Of a stretch of DNA of 64,000 nucleotides, positions 54,363 to 63,957 are shown one piece after another (position 1 is the stretch's first letter; each line of letters opens with the position of its first letter). A model generated the notes under the pieces. It made no database searches. It worked only from the letters and a program-made list of their open reading frames with translations, and was not told the DNA's origin. Origin of the DNA: Hyphomicrobiales bacterium (GTDB taxonomy: Bacteria > Pseudomonadota > Alphaproteobacteria > Rhizobiales > OSC116); assembly GCA_013214705.1 (NCBI GenBank), contig JABSRZ010000003.1, positions 1 through 64,000 on the forward strand. The letters are read 5' to 3'. Made by a program: the position numbers and the translations under genes.

Positions 54363-55424
54363 TTATTTAGCTAGCTCTTTAGCTTGCTCTACCCAGCCAT
54401 CACGCTCAACACGACCTTTTAAAGATAATTTTTCGCTGAAATCTGCGATTTCGGCATCACCCCATGCAGCGATTTGAGCAAAACTAGTGACGCCAGCGGC
54501 GATTAGTTTTTTCTCTAGCGCTGGGCCAAGGCCAGTCAATTTTTTAAGATCATCATCTGTAGCCGGGGCTTCAGTAGCGGCAGGTGCTTCTACAGCAGCA
54601 GGAGCTTCAACGGCGGCAGGAGCTTCAACAGCAACTATAACAGTTTCTACTTCTTCATCTGTAGCGGCTTCAACTTCGGCCACAACATCTTCTGGTAGGT
54701 CAGCAGATTCGCCAAGGTCAAAACCAGCATCGCCATGAGCTTGTGAAATGCCATCCAGTGCGGCACGAGCGATAAGATCGCAATATAACTCAATAGCGCG
54801 AGACGCATCATCATTGCCGGGAATTGGGAAATCGATGTCATCTGGATTTGAATTGGAATCTAAAACCGCAACCACTGGGATGCCCAATTTTCTGGCTTCG
54901 GCAACTGCCAAAGATTCTTTGTTTGTATCGATGATGAAGATAAGGTTCGGAATGCCGCCCATATCTTTAATGCCACCAATAGCAAGTTCTAGCTTATTTT
55001 GCTCGCGAGTCATTTTAAGCAGTTCTTTTTTAGTAAGGCCGTGTGCCTCACCTTCGAACAATTTATTAAGCTCGTTTAGGCGTTTGATTGAATTTGAAAC
55101 TGTGTTCCAGTTTGTAAGTGCGCCACCCAACCAGCGATGGTTGATGTAATATTGAGCGCAACTTTGAGCCGCAGCTTTAATAGGGTCTGATGCTTGGCGT
55201 TTTGTGCCAACAAAAAGAACCCGGCCACCGCCAGCAACTACATCACGTACAGCTACCAAAGCTTGATGCAGCAAAGGAACTGTTTTGGAAAGATCCATAA
55301 TGTGGATTTTGTTGCGTGTGCCAAAAATATACTGGGCCATTTTTGGATTCCAGCGGGATTTTTGATGACCAAAGTGAATGCCAGCCTCTAATAGCTGGCG
55401 CATTGTGAAATCTGGTAACGCCAT
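54363..55424 (-). CDS. rpsB: Ribosomal protein S2 with C-terminal helix-hairpin-helix-like extension
   Basis: The protein has 353 residues, about 100 more than usual. The S2 core starts [20 protein letters not shown] and includes [14 protein letters not shown] and [11 protein letters not shown]. The core is followed by an acidic stretch, an Ala/Pro/Glu repeat (EAPAAV three times) and a final domain (about 290-353) with [20 protein letters not shown]. This last part looks like the helix-hairpin-helix domain found as an extension of several alphaproteobacterial proteins. ATG 55424 follows CAGGAG. The 18 extra residues upstream in frame are leader sequence. Confidence 0.93.
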   Translation of the reverse strand: MALPDFTMRQLLEAGIHFGHQKSRWNPKMAQYIFGTRNKIHIMDLSKTVPLLHQALVAVRDVVAGGGRVLFVGTKRQASDPIKAAAQSCAQYYINHRWLGGALTNWNTVSNSIKRLNELNKLFEGEAHGLTKKELLKMTREQNKLELAIGGIKDMGGIPNLIFIIDTNKESLAVAEARKLGIPVVAVLDSNSNPDDIDFPIPGNDDASRAIELYCDLIARAALDGISQAHGDAGFDLGESADLPEDVVAEVEAATDEEVETVIVAVEAPAAVEAPAAVEAPAATEAPATDDDLKKLTGLGPALEKKLIAAGVTSFAQIAAWGDAEIADFSEKLSLKGRVERDGWVEQAKELAK

Positions 55425-55440
55425 GCGTTTACTCCTGTTT

Positions 55441-55512
55441 TTCCGGTTTAACCTCCGCAGATTGTGAACTAATGTCACCGGAAGGGTCGCTTGTACCCTT
55501 TTGATATCTGCG
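55441..55512 (-). promoter_or_regulatory. Structured rpsB leader, candidate S2 autoregulatory element
   Basis: In the 5' leader, 55506-55512 (ATCTGCG) pairs with 55456-55462 (CGCAGAT), and 55477-55483 (ACCGGAA) pairs with 55441-55447 (TTCCGGT). The pairs interleave, so they make a pseudoknot or two exclusive folds. A hairpin AAGGGT/ACCCTT (55482-55500) lies inside. Ribosomal protein S2 is known to regulate its own leader in other bacteria, so the same role is likely here. Confidence 0.6.
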
Positions 55513-55522
55513 TGTGTGATGA

Positions 55523-55552
55523 GCGCTTTATAACAGCCTAGTTACAAAGCGC
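55523..55552 (-). promoter_or_regulatory. Candidate rpsB promoter overlapping an inverted repeat
   Basis: On the minus strand TTGCGC (about 55554-55549) and TATAAA (about 55532-55527) are 16 bases apart. GCGCTTT (55523-55529) and AAAGCGC (55546-55552), plus inner TAAC/GTTA, form an inverted repeat over the same bases. It could be promoter, operator or end of the preceding MerR-like gene; promoter is preferred because no T-run follows. Confidence 0.45.
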
Positions 55553-55604
55553 AAGTTAATAGTGGATTTATTCAGGATTTTAAGGTTGCCGATATAGTGC
55601 CAGA

Positions 55605-56135
55605 TTATTCGGCTGTCTTAATCATTTGTTTCAGCTCTGAAAGTTCGGCCAATATAGTTTTGATTTTGGTATTTTTTTCTAATACTGACCGCTCTTGCAA
55701 GTTGGAATTTTCATCCGTCGAGGAAGATACATAACTGATCGGATTGGCAGCATTTACAAAATCTGAAGGTGATGGATTGGTTGGCTTAATGTCAACATCC
55801 GCGCCTGCAAGATCAATGCCCATCAGCGCTGCCGATGAAGAGACCGTGACCGGTTCTACTGTTAGCTCGCGCCAAACATTGGCAGTGTATACCACGCCTT
55901 TTTTGGATAATATTTTTTGCACGCCTTTGATGGTATAACCTTGGCCATAAAGGAAATATTTTATGCCTTTAATAAGGTTAATGTCCTGTGGTCGATAAAA
56001 ACGCCGCCCGCCACCACGTTTAAGTGGCTTAATTTGTTTAAATTTTGTTTCCCAAAACCGCAAAACATGTTGCGGAACATCTAACTCGACAGCGGCCTCA
56101 CTGATCGTGCGAAAGGCATTTACAGATTTTTCCAT
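55605..56135 (-). CDS. MerR-family regulator next to ihfA
   Basis: The protein has 176 residues. The MerR-type HTH is [20 protein letters not shown] followed by [20 protein letters not shown] and [22 protein letters not shown]. The rest is low complexity and acidic, with no metal-binding cysteines. This gene is regularly placed after ihfA in alphaproteobacteria, though its target is not clear. It is unrelated to mercury response. Confidence 0.88.
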   Translation of the reverse strand: MEKSVNAFRTISEAAVELDVPQHVLRFWETKFKQIKPLKRGGGRRFYRPQDINLIKGIKYFLYGQGYTIKGVQKILSKKGVVYTANVWRELTVEPVTVSSSAALMGIDLAGADVDIKPTNPSPSDFVNAANPISYVSSSTDENSNLQERSVLEKNTKIKTILAELSELKQMIKTAE

Positions 56136-56251
56136 TACAATTTGACTTTACAATTAAATCTAAACTTAGAAATACAGAACCTATTAGACATAAGTATATG
56201 ATCGAAGAATAACCTAAGGGTTAATGATCGGGCTAAATGTATAAAAAAATA

Positions 56252-56551
56252 CTATTTATGAGCCAAGTCTACTTTATCTTTTAAGACATGACTAGCATGG
56301 AACACAACAACTTGACGTGCCGTAATTGGCACCTCTACACCCGTTTTGGGGTTGCGACCAATGCGCTCTTTCTTTTGGCGCACTAAAAAATTACCAAAAG
56401 ATGAGATCTTAACAGATTCACCACTCGATAATGTTGTGCAAACTTCATCGATAACGGTTTCAACCAATTGTGATGATTCGCTTCTTGAGAGGCCAATTTC
56501 TTGATATATGGCTTCGCTCAAATCAGCTCTGGTTAATGTTTTATCCGGCAT
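56252..56551 (-). CDS. ihfA: Integration host factor subunit alpha
   Basis: The protein has 99 residues. The HU/IHF fold is clear: [40 protein letters not shown] and [19 protein letters not shown]. The Pro of the DNA-intercalating arm (RNPKTG) is present. It bends DNA with the beta subunit. It stands in the order plsX-fabH-ihfA. Confidence 0.92.
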   Translation of the reverse strand: MPDKTLTRADLSEAIYQEIGLSRSESSQLVETVIDEVCTTLSSGESVKISSFGNFLVRQKKERIGRNPKTGVEVPITARQVVVFHASHVLKDKVDLAHK

Positions 56552-56671
56552 ATTCCCTCCAATTACCTTTAAAAATCAATAGGACACATAATATAAATAG
56601 TCAATATTGGTTGTCCATTAACTACGATTTAATATTATGCCAAATATTAAATATTACAAACTAAAAATGAA

Positions 56672-57661
56672 TTACCAGCGAAATAACATTGAACCCCAGG
56701 TGAAACCACCGCCTAGCGCCTCAATTAATATTAAATCGCCTTTTTTAATGCGGCCATCCATCACCGCCTCGTGCAGCGCCAAAGGTATGGATGCTGCGGA
56801 GGTATTGGCATGTTTATGGACGGTTATAACCACTTTGCTTTCATCTAACTTAATTCGTTTTGCGACCGCGTCTAATATTCTTTTATTGGCTTGGTGAGGT
56901 ACAAACCAGTCAATGTCATCGGCAGTTAAGTTATTGTCTTTTAAAGCTTGTTCTATAGACGAGCCGATTTTTTTAACCGCGTGTTTAAACACATCATTGC
57001 CGGCCATTTTAACAAAGCCTTGATCGCCTTTGCGGGGGTAACCCATACTTGGCCCGCCATCGACATATAGCATATCTTCATAGCGGCCGTCCGAGCGCAG
57101 GTGAGAATATAGAATGCCTCTATCGGCCAATGTGCCGGTGGCTTGCTCTGATTCTAAAATAACCGCGCCGGCCCCATCGGCAAACAACACGCAAGTTGTG
57201 CGGTCTTGCCAATCTATGATTCTGGAAAAAGTCTCGGCACCAATGACGATGGCTTTGTGAAAATTGCCTGCACGTAGCATATTATCGGCCACGGTTAGAG
57301 CGTATAAAAAACCAGAACACACGGCTTGCACATCAAACGCGCACCCTTGGGTGATGCCCAAATTGGCCTGTACAGTGATGGCGGTAGAGGGGAATACCCG
57401 GTTGGGTGTGGCGGTGGCCAACACAATAAGGTCTATCTCGCTGGCATCAATGCCGGCATTTTCAAGCGCTTGTTGGGCGGCTTTGGTGGCAAGGTCGGAG
57501 GTTAGAGTGCCTTTATCGGCAATGCGTCTCTCTTTTATGCCGGTGCGGGCGGTAATCCACTCGTCGGAAGTGTCTATGGTTTTGGCCAAATCGGCATTTG
57601 TCACTATATTTGGTGGCAAATAACTACCCGACCCTGTGATTACCGAACGCAACATGCTCAT
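56672..57661 (-). CDS. fabH: 3-oxoacyl-ACP synthase III
   Basis: The protein has 329 residues. The catalytic triad is present: Cys115 ([10 protein letters not shown]), His in FVPHQAN and Asn in HANTSAAS. The start [18 protein letters not shown] is typical. It starts fatty acid chains from acetyl-CoA and malonyl-ACP. The ATG overlaps the plsX stop (ATGA), with GAGG upstream, so the two are coupled. Confidence 0.95.
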   Translation of the reverse strand: MSMLRSVITGSGSYLPPNIVTNADLAKTIDTSDEWITARTGIKERRIADKGTLTSDLATKAAQQALENAGIDASEIDLIVLATATPNRVFPSTAITVQANLGITQGCAFDVQAVCSGFLYALTVADNMLRAGNFHKAIVIGAETFSRIIDWQDRTTCVLFADGAGAVILESEQATGTLADRGILYSHLRSDGRYEDMLYVDGGPSMGYPRKGDQGFVKMAGNDVFKHAVKKIGSSIEQALKDNNLTADDIDWFVPHQANKRILDAVAKRIKLDESKVVITVHKHANTSAASIPLALHEAVMDGRIKKGDLILIEALGGGFTWGSMLFRW

Positions 57662-58731
57662 TTACCAACCTCACTAGATATGGACGTAGCTTTAATTTCT
57701 TCTGACATCGGGTCTTTATAAAAAATATCCAAATCCTTGCGGATTTCATTCACCAGATCATTTTTTATCATTCTCGCGGTTAAGTCAATCGCGTGGGCGA
57801 AACCCAAGGCATTAGACGAACCATGACATTTTACCACAATTCCACGCAAACCCAAAAATACCCCACCATTTGAATTGTTAGGGTCCATTTTTTGGCGCAT
57901 TATTTTAAGCGAAGGGGCCAATAATAAATAAGCCAATTTAGAGCGCCAGTTGCTGTTAAAGGCATCTTTTAACAATTGGCTAATTTGCCGGGCAGTACCC
58001 TCGGCAGTTTTAAGCGCTATATTGCCTGCAAAACCTTCGGTAACCACAACATCGGCAAGGCCTTTGGAAATGCCATCGCCTTCGACAAAGCCAATATATT
58101 CGAGTGGCATTTTAGCCTCGCGAAAAATTGTAGCGGCGGTTTTTAAATCTTCATTGCCTTTAATTTCTTCTTCGCCAATGTTTAGAATGCCAACCTTTGG
58201 GGTTTTGATGCCAAAGATAACCCGAGACATTGCCGCGCCCATAAACCCGAAATCGATTAAGTTTTCGGCAGATACATGTAGGTTTGCGCCCATATCTAAA
58301 ACAATGGTTTCGCCAATTCTGGTGGGCCAAATGGCGGCTATGGCCGTGCGGTCTATGCGCCGCAATGTGCGCAAACAAATGGTTGCCATGGCCATTAGAG
58401 CGCCAGTATTGCCAGCAGAAACAGCGCCACCAGCATGGTTTTCTTGTACGCTGTTGATGGCTTGCCACATGGAGCTGACCTTGCGACCTTTGCGCAACGC
58501 CTGCCTTGGCTTCATATCCATTGGCACCACAAAATCGGAATGTTGTATTTGGCTATTGGCGCTAAGTTTGGGCAGTTTGGTTAAATGCTGCTCGATGGTG
58601 GCTTGATCGCCAAACAGGTGAAAATATAAATTGCCATTGCGTTCGAGTGATATATTTGCGCCGCTCAGAGATGCCTCAGCGCCACTTTCGCCGCTCATCA
58701 CATCTAATGCTATCACTATTTTTTCTGTCAT
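57658..58731 (-). CDS. plsX: Phosphate acyltransferase PlsX
   Basis: The protein has 357 residues. The family regions are [34 protein letters not shown] and [20 protein letters not shown]. It converts acyl-ACP to acyl-phosphate for glycerophospholipid synthesis. It is directly upstream of fabH, as in many bacteria. Confidence 0.94.
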   Translation of the reverse strand: MTEKIVIALDVMSGESGAEASLSGANISLERNGNLYFHLFGDQATIEQHLTKLPKLSANSQIQHSDFVVPMDMKPRQALRKGRKVSSMWQAINSVQENHAGGAVSAGNTGALMAMATICLRTLRRIDRTAIAAIWPTRIGETIVLDMGANLHVSAENLIDFGFMGAAMSRVIFGIKTPKVGILNIGEEEIKGNEDLKTAATIFREAKMPLEYIGFVEGDGISKGLADVVVTEGFAGNIALKTAEGTARQISQLLKDAFNSNWRSKLAYLLLAPSLKIMRQKMDPNNSNGGVFLGLRGIVVKCHGSSNALGFAHAIDLTARMIKNDLVNEIRKDLDIFYKDPMSEEIKATSISSEVGK

Positions 58732-58840
58732 TTAGGTATTTCTAATTTAATGTCTGAGTGTTGACGATATATTCTTTAGCGGCATTTGCAACATATTTAC
58801 ACACATATGCACTTTATGTTTATTGCTGCAAACGTCTAGT

Positions 58841-59485
58841 TTATTTGTCCTTTAACAATTTGGCTAGATCTGCAAATGGTTTATGGCTCGCTACTTTTTT
58901 GGGTTTAACCGCCGCATCACCGGCTGAATTTTCTGCTCCAGTAGAAGCTAACGAGGCCGCATCATCTGCGGTTTCGACGGTAGGTTGGTTAATTTCAAAC
59001 TTATCGCCCATCGCCAAACTCTCTAAACGACTATCGGGTTTTTTTGGATATGGGTCTAACTGCAACAACAATGTTTCTGACAAATAATCGAAAATATTTA
59101 ACTGGCCGTCGACCAACGCATCTGGCGGGTCAAGATCGTTATCCAGCATTTCTCCTTCTTTTTTATCATTTAACTCAGGAATTTTGGTGCTGCCAAAAAA
59201 CTTCTGCTCTATTTTCTCTTGTAGCTCGGTTACAAATGGCTCCAGCGAAATAACGCAAATTTGGGTGAGCTTGGTTCGGAAAGTTCCGACAATTTCCACC
59301 CCACCACGACGCCATTGTTTAATGGTTATATTGGCCGAAAAGCTAGCCACTGCGCTGACATTTAACTGCGTGGCCAATTGTTCGCGCTCATCTGGGGTGG
59401 CTTCTAAATTTAACTGAAAGCCAGCTCTTGGTAGTTTTTCGACAGTGAATATCTGCCGCATATTTTTTACATCATATTGATTCAT
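58841..59485 (-). CDS. DUF177 (YceD-like) protein
   Basis: The protein has 214 residues. The core has ISLEPFVTELQEKIEQKFFG and DPPDALVDGQLNIFDYLSETLLL followed by DPYPKKP. The family is linked to 23S rRNA or L32-related ribosome assembly. rpmF, a common neighbour, is not here. An Asp/Ala-rich C-terminal part ends KPFADLAKLLKDK. ATG 59485 is used; TTG 59497 is also in frame. It is one gene after the CBP3-type chaperone, with a 19-base gap. Confidence 0.85.
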   Translation of the reverse strand: MNQYDVKNMRQIFTVEKLPRAGFQLNLEATPDEREQLATQLNVSAVASFSANITIKQWRRGGVEIVGTFRTKLTQICVISLEPFVTELQEKIEQKFFGSTKIPELNDKKEGEMLDNDLDPPDALVDGQLNIFDYLSETLLLQLDPYPKKPDSRLESLAMGDKFEINQPTVETADDAASLASTGAENSAGDAAVKPKKVASHKPFADLAKLLKDK

Positions 59486-59504
59486 GAATTTTACCAACTT
59501 GGTG

Positions 59505-60047
59505 TTATTTAGGTAGGAATGAAAAATTTGAGTGTATCAAATCATCCAATTTCACTTGTTGCAAATTTTCAACAACTTCGACCATATATTGTGCCAATAT
59601 TTCTGCAGCAGCCAAATTTGGCTTTTCATCGGCGAATAAGTTGCGGGCGATGGAGTCGATTATCTGGCTATGATCGGCTGATTCTAAAGCTGTCTGATAA
59701 GCCTCAGCACGGCCATAGAAATTTTCTAACATTTTTTGAATGCGTTTGGGCACGCCATCTGGCCCGACACCAATTTCACGCAAATTCATATCCATATCTT
59801 CCAAGAACCGATCGAAGGTTTTTTGTTTTACACTTTGGCTAAACTTATCTTGGCCTTGCAAGTGGCTAAACAATAAAAATATGTGTAATATGATGAGTTC
59901 AAACCGGCCATTTGCTGTGTCTGGTGCACCATTAGCGCCATACAGGCTAGGGCTGCGTGCCGCCTTTATAGTGTGGTTATATAATGTGTCGGCTAGTTTT
60001 TTTTCTTGCCGCTCTTTGCCCAAATATATGCCTAATATTTTTGCCAT
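59505..60047 (-). CDS. Ubiquinol-cytochrome c chaperone family (CBP3-like) protein
   Basis: The protein has 180 residues. The CBP3/UQCC-type helical domain has NGRFELIILHIFLLFSHL, FDRFLEDMDMNLREIGVGP and DGVPKRIQKMLENFYGRAEAY. In mitochondria this family helps assemble the cytochrome bc1 complex. The alphaproteobacterial form is usually next to DUF177 and bamE, as here. bamE is divergent, so the 213-base gap probably holds promoters for both. Confidence 0.88.
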   Translation of the reverse strand: MAKILGIYLGKERQEKKLADTLYNHTIKAARSPSLYGANGAPDTANGRFELIILHIFLLFSHLQGQDKFSQSVKQKTFDRFLEDMDMNLREIGVGPDGVPKRIQKMLENFYGRAEAYQTALESADHSQIIDSIARNLFADEKPNLAAAEILAQYMVEVVENLQQVKLDDLIHSNFSFLPK

Positions 60048-60260
60048 CGATTTGTCTCTACATCTGTAATATTTTGTTAGTGAATGAATGCCTTTTCATA
60101 TTGCATTTAACAAATTTGTCGAAATAATGCGACTAAATTCTGGAATATAATTGTTTATCGTTGATTTTCTATAAAATATACAGCATTTTATGCTAAATTG
60201 GCCCGCCGCAATTGCGACAAATTTTTAATTTACTTTTTGGGCATTAAATTAGGTGAATGA

Positions 60261-60764
60261 ATGAATATGATAAATGTACAAAAAACCAAAATATCCAAAT
60301 TGTTTGCCATCGCGTTGCTCGGCTCTAGCTTCATGCTTACATCTTGCGGCGGCTCTATAGACCAGCACGGCTATGTCGCCCAAATCGGCGCGATTGAAGA
60401 TATTATTGTTGGCATGCCGATTGGTGAAGTTAACTCTATTTTGGGCAGCCCATCGGTGGTTACAACCGCCAACGGGCTTTCGCACTATTATATCAGCTCT
60501 AAAAAAGATCGCTATAATTTATTAGGCCCCAAAGAAAAAGAACGCCAAGTTTTGGCGGTGCATTTTGGCAGCAATAAACGGGTCAAAAAAATAGCCAATT
60601 ATGGCCTAAAAGATGGGGTGGTATTTGATTTTGTGTCGCAAACTACACCAACCTTCAAAAAAGATTTGAACCTTCTGCAAGAATTATTTGGTGGCGTTGG
60701 GGCTGGCGGCGCTGGCGACGCGGCAAATACTTTATTTTCATCTGGTGGTTTTAGCGATAATTAG
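60261..60764 (+). CDS. bamE: Outer membrane assembly lipoprotein BamE (SmpA/OmlA)
   Basis: The protein has 167 residues. A lipoprotein signal with FMLTSCGG places the acylated Cys at about residue 29. The SmpA/OmlA fold follows: VGMPIGEVNSILGSPSVVT, SHYYISSKKDRY and VLAVHFGSNKRVKKIANYGL. The C-terminus is Gly/Ala rich. It supports BamA in barrel insertion. It is divergent from the CBP3-like gene, a standard alphaproteobacterial arrangement. Confidence 0.9.
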   Translation: MNMINVQKTKISKLFAIALLGSSFMLTSCGGSIDQHGYVAQIGAIEDIIVGMPIGEVNSILGSPSVVTTANGLSHYYISSKKDRYNLLGPKEKERQVLAVHFGSNKRVKKIANYGLKDGVVFDFVSQTTPTFKKDLNLLQELFGGVGAGGAGDAANTLFSSGGFSDN

Positions 60765-60796
60765 GCTGCCGATACAAGTTCTCAATATGGCAAAGT

Positions 60797-60976
60797 TTAA
60801 TGTGCCATATTTTGCGGCAAGCTATGCGCTAAACCTTCTAAAATAACTGTATATGTCGGTGACAACGCGGTTGCGGCGCTGACTAGTTTATCGATATTTT
60901 GGTCGAATTGGGCTTTGAAAATATTGATCTGGACATTAGGTTTGCGCGTCTGGTCGGGAATATTGGCGCAAATTAA
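60797..60976 (-). pseudogene. Open frame continuing in phase after the MFS stop
   Basis: Directly after the MFS stop TAA, the same frame runs open for 59 codons to a TAA at 60797-60799, reading for example PNVQINIFKAQFDQNIDKLV and LSPTYTVILEGLAHSLPQ. There is no ATG, GTG or TTG near its start. The composition looks like protein. It may be the end of a decayed gene, an extension lost by a stop mutation, or chance. I do not recognise it. Confidence 0.3.
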
Positions 60977-62191
60977 TTAAGCTTCTTTGGATTTGAAATA
61001 TAATGACGCGACAATGAGCAACATTGCAAAGGCCACGACTGGGTAGACTATCCAGGTGACGCCGTTCCAGCCATATGCGTTATATATTTTGCCGGATGCA
61101 AATGAGCCAACGGCCAATGTACCAAACACCATAAAATCGTTAAACGCTTGGGCTTTATATTTTTCTTCTGATCTGTAATGTCTGGTAATCATAGCTGTTG
61201 CGCCGACAAACCCAAAGTTCCAACCTAAGCCTAGCAGCACTAAGGCCACCCAGAAATGGGTTATCTCAACCCCCATCGCGGCCACTAGGGCACAGCCGGC
61301 CAACATGGCTAAACCCAAAATTATAACGGTTTGCGCGCCAATGCGTTGAATGATTTTACCAGTGAAAAATGCCGGCCCATACATGGCAATGGCGTGCCAT
61401 TGAATGACAAAGGTAACATCATCTATTTCATAACCTTGGCCACAACCTAGGATGGCCAGCGGAGTGGCGGTCATCACAAACGTCATAAGCCCATAGCTGG
61501 CCATTGCCGCACCAACCGATATGGCAAATAAAGGTTGTTTAATGATTTGAATTAACGGCCGGCCGGTGTTTTTAGAGGCGGTAATTTTCTCGTTGGGGAT
61601 GTTAATGTAAGAGATGACAATTAACGACACCAATGTGATGGCGGCGGCGGCCACAAATGTGCCAGCTATAAAATAGGGGTCTAACAGGTTTTTGCTATAG
61701 CTGATGATGGTGGGGGCAAAAATTGGTGCCAATACACCGCCAAACATCACCCATGACACAGCCACACTTTTAAATTTATCGGACGCTGTATCGGCCGCGG
61801 CAAACCGATAAAAAGCCTGAAATGATGCCATAATACCGATCAAGAATGTCGAGGCAACCAGCACCCAAAAACTACTGAGATAAATGGCAAATGCGGCCAA
61901 TAAACAGCCCAATGTACCGATTATTATGCCAATTCTGAACCCAGATTTGCGGCCAATTTTTTGCATCAACATCGAGGCTGGAACCGAGGTTAGCATAGAC
62001 GCCACCAAAAATGAGGTGATGGGCAGAGTGGCAAGGCTTTTATCGGTCGCGATGCTGAAAGCGACATTAGCGGCTAAACTCATAACCGAAAAAGTGGTGA
62101 CACCGCCAAGCGCAAAACACAGGCCAAGAAGTATTGCATTTTTGCGAGCTAAGCTATCATTTATTGTGGTGTCACGGGTAGAATCAGTCAC
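60977..62191 (-). CDS. MFS transporter
   Basis: The protein has 404 residues with 12 hydrophobic helices and the loop MLMQKIGRKSGFRIGIIIGT after helix 2. A second charged loop (MITRHYRSEEKYKAQAFNDF) divides the halves. No substrate can be named. The start is GTG 62191; an ATG is not available nearby. It is placed between bamE and thiL, a spot that holds various genes in related bacteria. Confidence 0.85.
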   Translation of the reverse strand: MTDSTRDTTINDSLARKNAILLGLCFALGGVTTFSVMSLAANVAFSIATDKSLATLPITSFLVASMLTSVPASMLMQKIGRKSGFRIGIIIGTLGCLLAAFAIYLSSFWVLVASTFLIGIMASFQAFYRFAAADTASDKFKSVAVSWVMFGGVLAPIFAPTIISYSKNLLDPYFIAGTFVAAAAITLVSLIVISYINIPNEKITASKNTGRPLIQIIKQPLFAISVGAAMASYGLMTFVMTATPLAILGCGQGYEIDDVTFVIQWHAIAMYGPAFFTGKIIQRIGAQTVIILGLAMLAGCALVAAMGVEITHFWVALVLLGLGWNFGFVGATAMITRHYRSEEKYKAQAFNDFMVFGTLAVGSFASGKIYNAYGWNGVTWIVYPVVAFAMLLIVASLYFKSKEA

Positions 62192-62331
62192 AAATCACCA
62201 TATAATTATGTAAAATATACTAGTGATATAACCTAAAAATATTTGCAACACCATTCAATTGTATTGATCTATTCAACAAATCGTGATTATGGCCGCATGG
62301 GCGCCGCCACTTGCCACTGCCATGGTGCATT

Positions 62332-63357
62332 TCACCAACTATGGGAATGACTTAAGTTAAACTGCTCGATGTTTAGATTGGTATGTTCATCGATTATTTC
62401 TAGGCTGCGGCCGTCGGTTATTGTGCCAATTTTTGTGAGGCAAAACGGCAGATTTTGTGATAATTTCTCGATCGACAACGAATGCTCGGGTTTGGCAGTG
62501 AACAGCACTTCATAATCGTCACCGCCGTTCAGAATTTGTGGCAAAATATTCTTCTCATTGGCCAATATATACTGGGTTTCCTGACTATAGGGTATGCGAT
62601 TTATGTCTAACTTCGCGCCCATTTCAGAGCGTTTTAAAATTTCGGTTAGGTCGCCCAATAATCCATCTGATATATCCATGGTTGCATTGGCATATCGCGA
62701 AATAATTGGCTGTAATTCTACCCGCGGTTCGGGGCACAGATAATGGCTTAAATGGCGGCTATATTTAGCGGATATGCCATTGTTACCGCGATATTCTGGG
62801 TGTGAAAGCAAGCCCAAAGCGCCATCGCCAATTGTGCCCGAAACATAAATATCATCGCCTAGCTTTGCATCGCCACGGCGCGGCACTCGGCTGTCTTGCA
62901 GCAGGCCTAAAATGGTAATTGTGACGGTAAATGGCCCGGCTGTTTTGACGGTATCACCGCCCAAAAGTGAGATGTTAAAATTGCGTTGATCTATGGCCAA
63001 GCCTTGAGCAAAACTTTCGATGAATGATTCGGTGGTTTTGCGCGGTAGTGCCACAGACAAAAAATAGCCAAACGGCACGGCGCCTTTAGCCGCCAAATCA
63101 GATATATTCACCCTTAGGCATTTTTGGGCCAATATTGTGGGGTCATCGTTAGCAAAAAAATGAGTGCCTGCCACCAATGTATCCATATTTATTGCCAATA
63201 ACCCATTGCCAATGTTACCCAAAACAGCAACATCATCATTTAGATTATCTGCGCCAAATGCATTGGCAGACAATGGTGAAAAATATTTTGCAATGATGTC
63301 CTTTTCAAGCACTTTACCCACGCCTCTTATTAATGGTCGTATATTAATAGCTCTCAT
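62332..63357 (-). CDS. thiL: Thiamine-monophosphate kinase
   Basis: The protein has about 341 residues. The ATP-binding and metal regions are NDDVAVLGN, MDTLVAGTHFF and ISDLAAKGAVPFGYFLSVAL; later come VSGTIGDGALGLL and MDISDGLLGDLTEI. It phosphorylates thiamine monophosphate to the active diphosphate. The start is uncertain: ATG 63357 is used, but TTG 63372 and an internal GTG with AGAGG upstream are possible. nusB ends close by on the same strand, as in most alphaproteobacteria. Confidence 0.92.
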   Translation of the reverse strand: MRAINIRPLIRGVGKVLEKDIIAKYFSPLSANAFGADNLNDDVAVLGNIGNGLLAINMDTLVAGTHFFANDDPTILAQKCLRVNISDLAAKGAVPFGYFLSVALPRKTTESFIESFAQGLAIDQRNFNISLLGGDTVKTAGPFTVTITILGLLQDSRVPRRGDAKLGDDIYVSGTIGDGALGLLSHPEYRGNNGISAKYSRHLSHYLCPEPRVELQPIISRYANATMDISDGLLGDLTEILKRSEMGAKLDINRIPYSQETQYILANEKNILPQILNGGDDYEVLFTAKPEHSLSIEKLSQNLPFCLTKIGTITDGRSLEIIDEHTNLNIEQFNLSHSHSW

Positions 63358-63380
63358 AGGTTGTAAATGCAACTCAATAT

Positions 63381-63878
63381 TTACATTGCGCGAATATCTT
63401 TTGCTATAGCGTCCAGAACGCCATTTATCATGTTGGTTTCGCGGCCATCAAAAAAGGCTGTAGATAGCTCAACATACTCATTTATAATGACTTTTGGCGG
63501 TATATCTGCACGTTTAAGCATTTCGTAACCCGCAGCTCTGAAAATAGCGCGTAAGGTGGTGTCAACCCGAGCCATCGGCCAATCTTTGGTAAGTTTAGCA
63601 TGAATGGCATTGTCAACCTCTGATTGGTTTGCAACTATACCGTGTAGTATATCTTTAAACAAAACCTTATCCATTGTCGATAAATCGATTTGCATAGCGT
63701 CTTGATTGTCTAAATCTACCGCCGAGGGGCCGCGTGAATTAACAAATTCATCGATGATAATGTTGAGATCTGTGCCAGCTATGTCCATCTGGTACAATGC
63801 CAATACAGCACCTAAACGCGCGAGTGAGCGGGCGGATACGGTTTTTTGTTTTTTTGTGTTATCGGTTTTTTCTGTCAT
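63381..63878 (-). CDS. nusB: Transcription antitermination factor NusB
   Basis: The protein has 165 residues. The helical NusB domain has ARLGAVLALYQMDIAGTDLN, DWPMARVDTTLRAIFRAAGY and PPKVIINEYVELSTAFFDGR. An extended polar N-terminus (about 15 residues) is usual in alphaproteobacteria. It binds boxA RNA and S10 in rRNA antitermination. It lies between ribH and thiL. Confidence 0.94.
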   Translation of the reverse strand: MTEKTDNTKKQKTVSARSLARLGAVLALYQMDIAGTDLNIIIDEFVNSRGPSAVDLDNQDAMQIDLSTMDKVLFKDILHGIVANQSEVDNAIHAKLTKDWPMARVDTTLRAIFRAAGYEMLKRADIPPKVIINEYVELSTAFFDGRETNMINGVLDAIAKDIRAM

Positions 63879-63893
63879 TATTTTTAACCTTTA

Positions 63894-63957
63894 TTTATAC
63901 GGCTTACGACGCAATTTATATGGCTTGCGGTTCAGTTTTATTTGGCTTTTGGCGCAT
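63894..63957. repeat. Three imperfect 21-22 bp tandem units between nusB and ribH
   Basis: Units begin at 63894, 63915 and 63936 and share the pattern TTTATAYGGCTTRCG. The third is the least similar and contains the ribH stop codon. On the minus strand, in a frame different from ribH, they encode a basic seven-residue repeat (RKPYKLR, RKPYK). Confidence 0.6.

Noticed and set aside
55605-56135. Reading this MerR-family gene as a second mercury regulator.
   Set aside because: It lacks the metal-binding cysteines and lies in the conserved ihfA neighbourhood.
57950-58606. A 218-codon plus-strand frame opposite plsX.
   Set aside because: It is a mirror of the well-conserved plsX coding sequence, with typical antisense composition.
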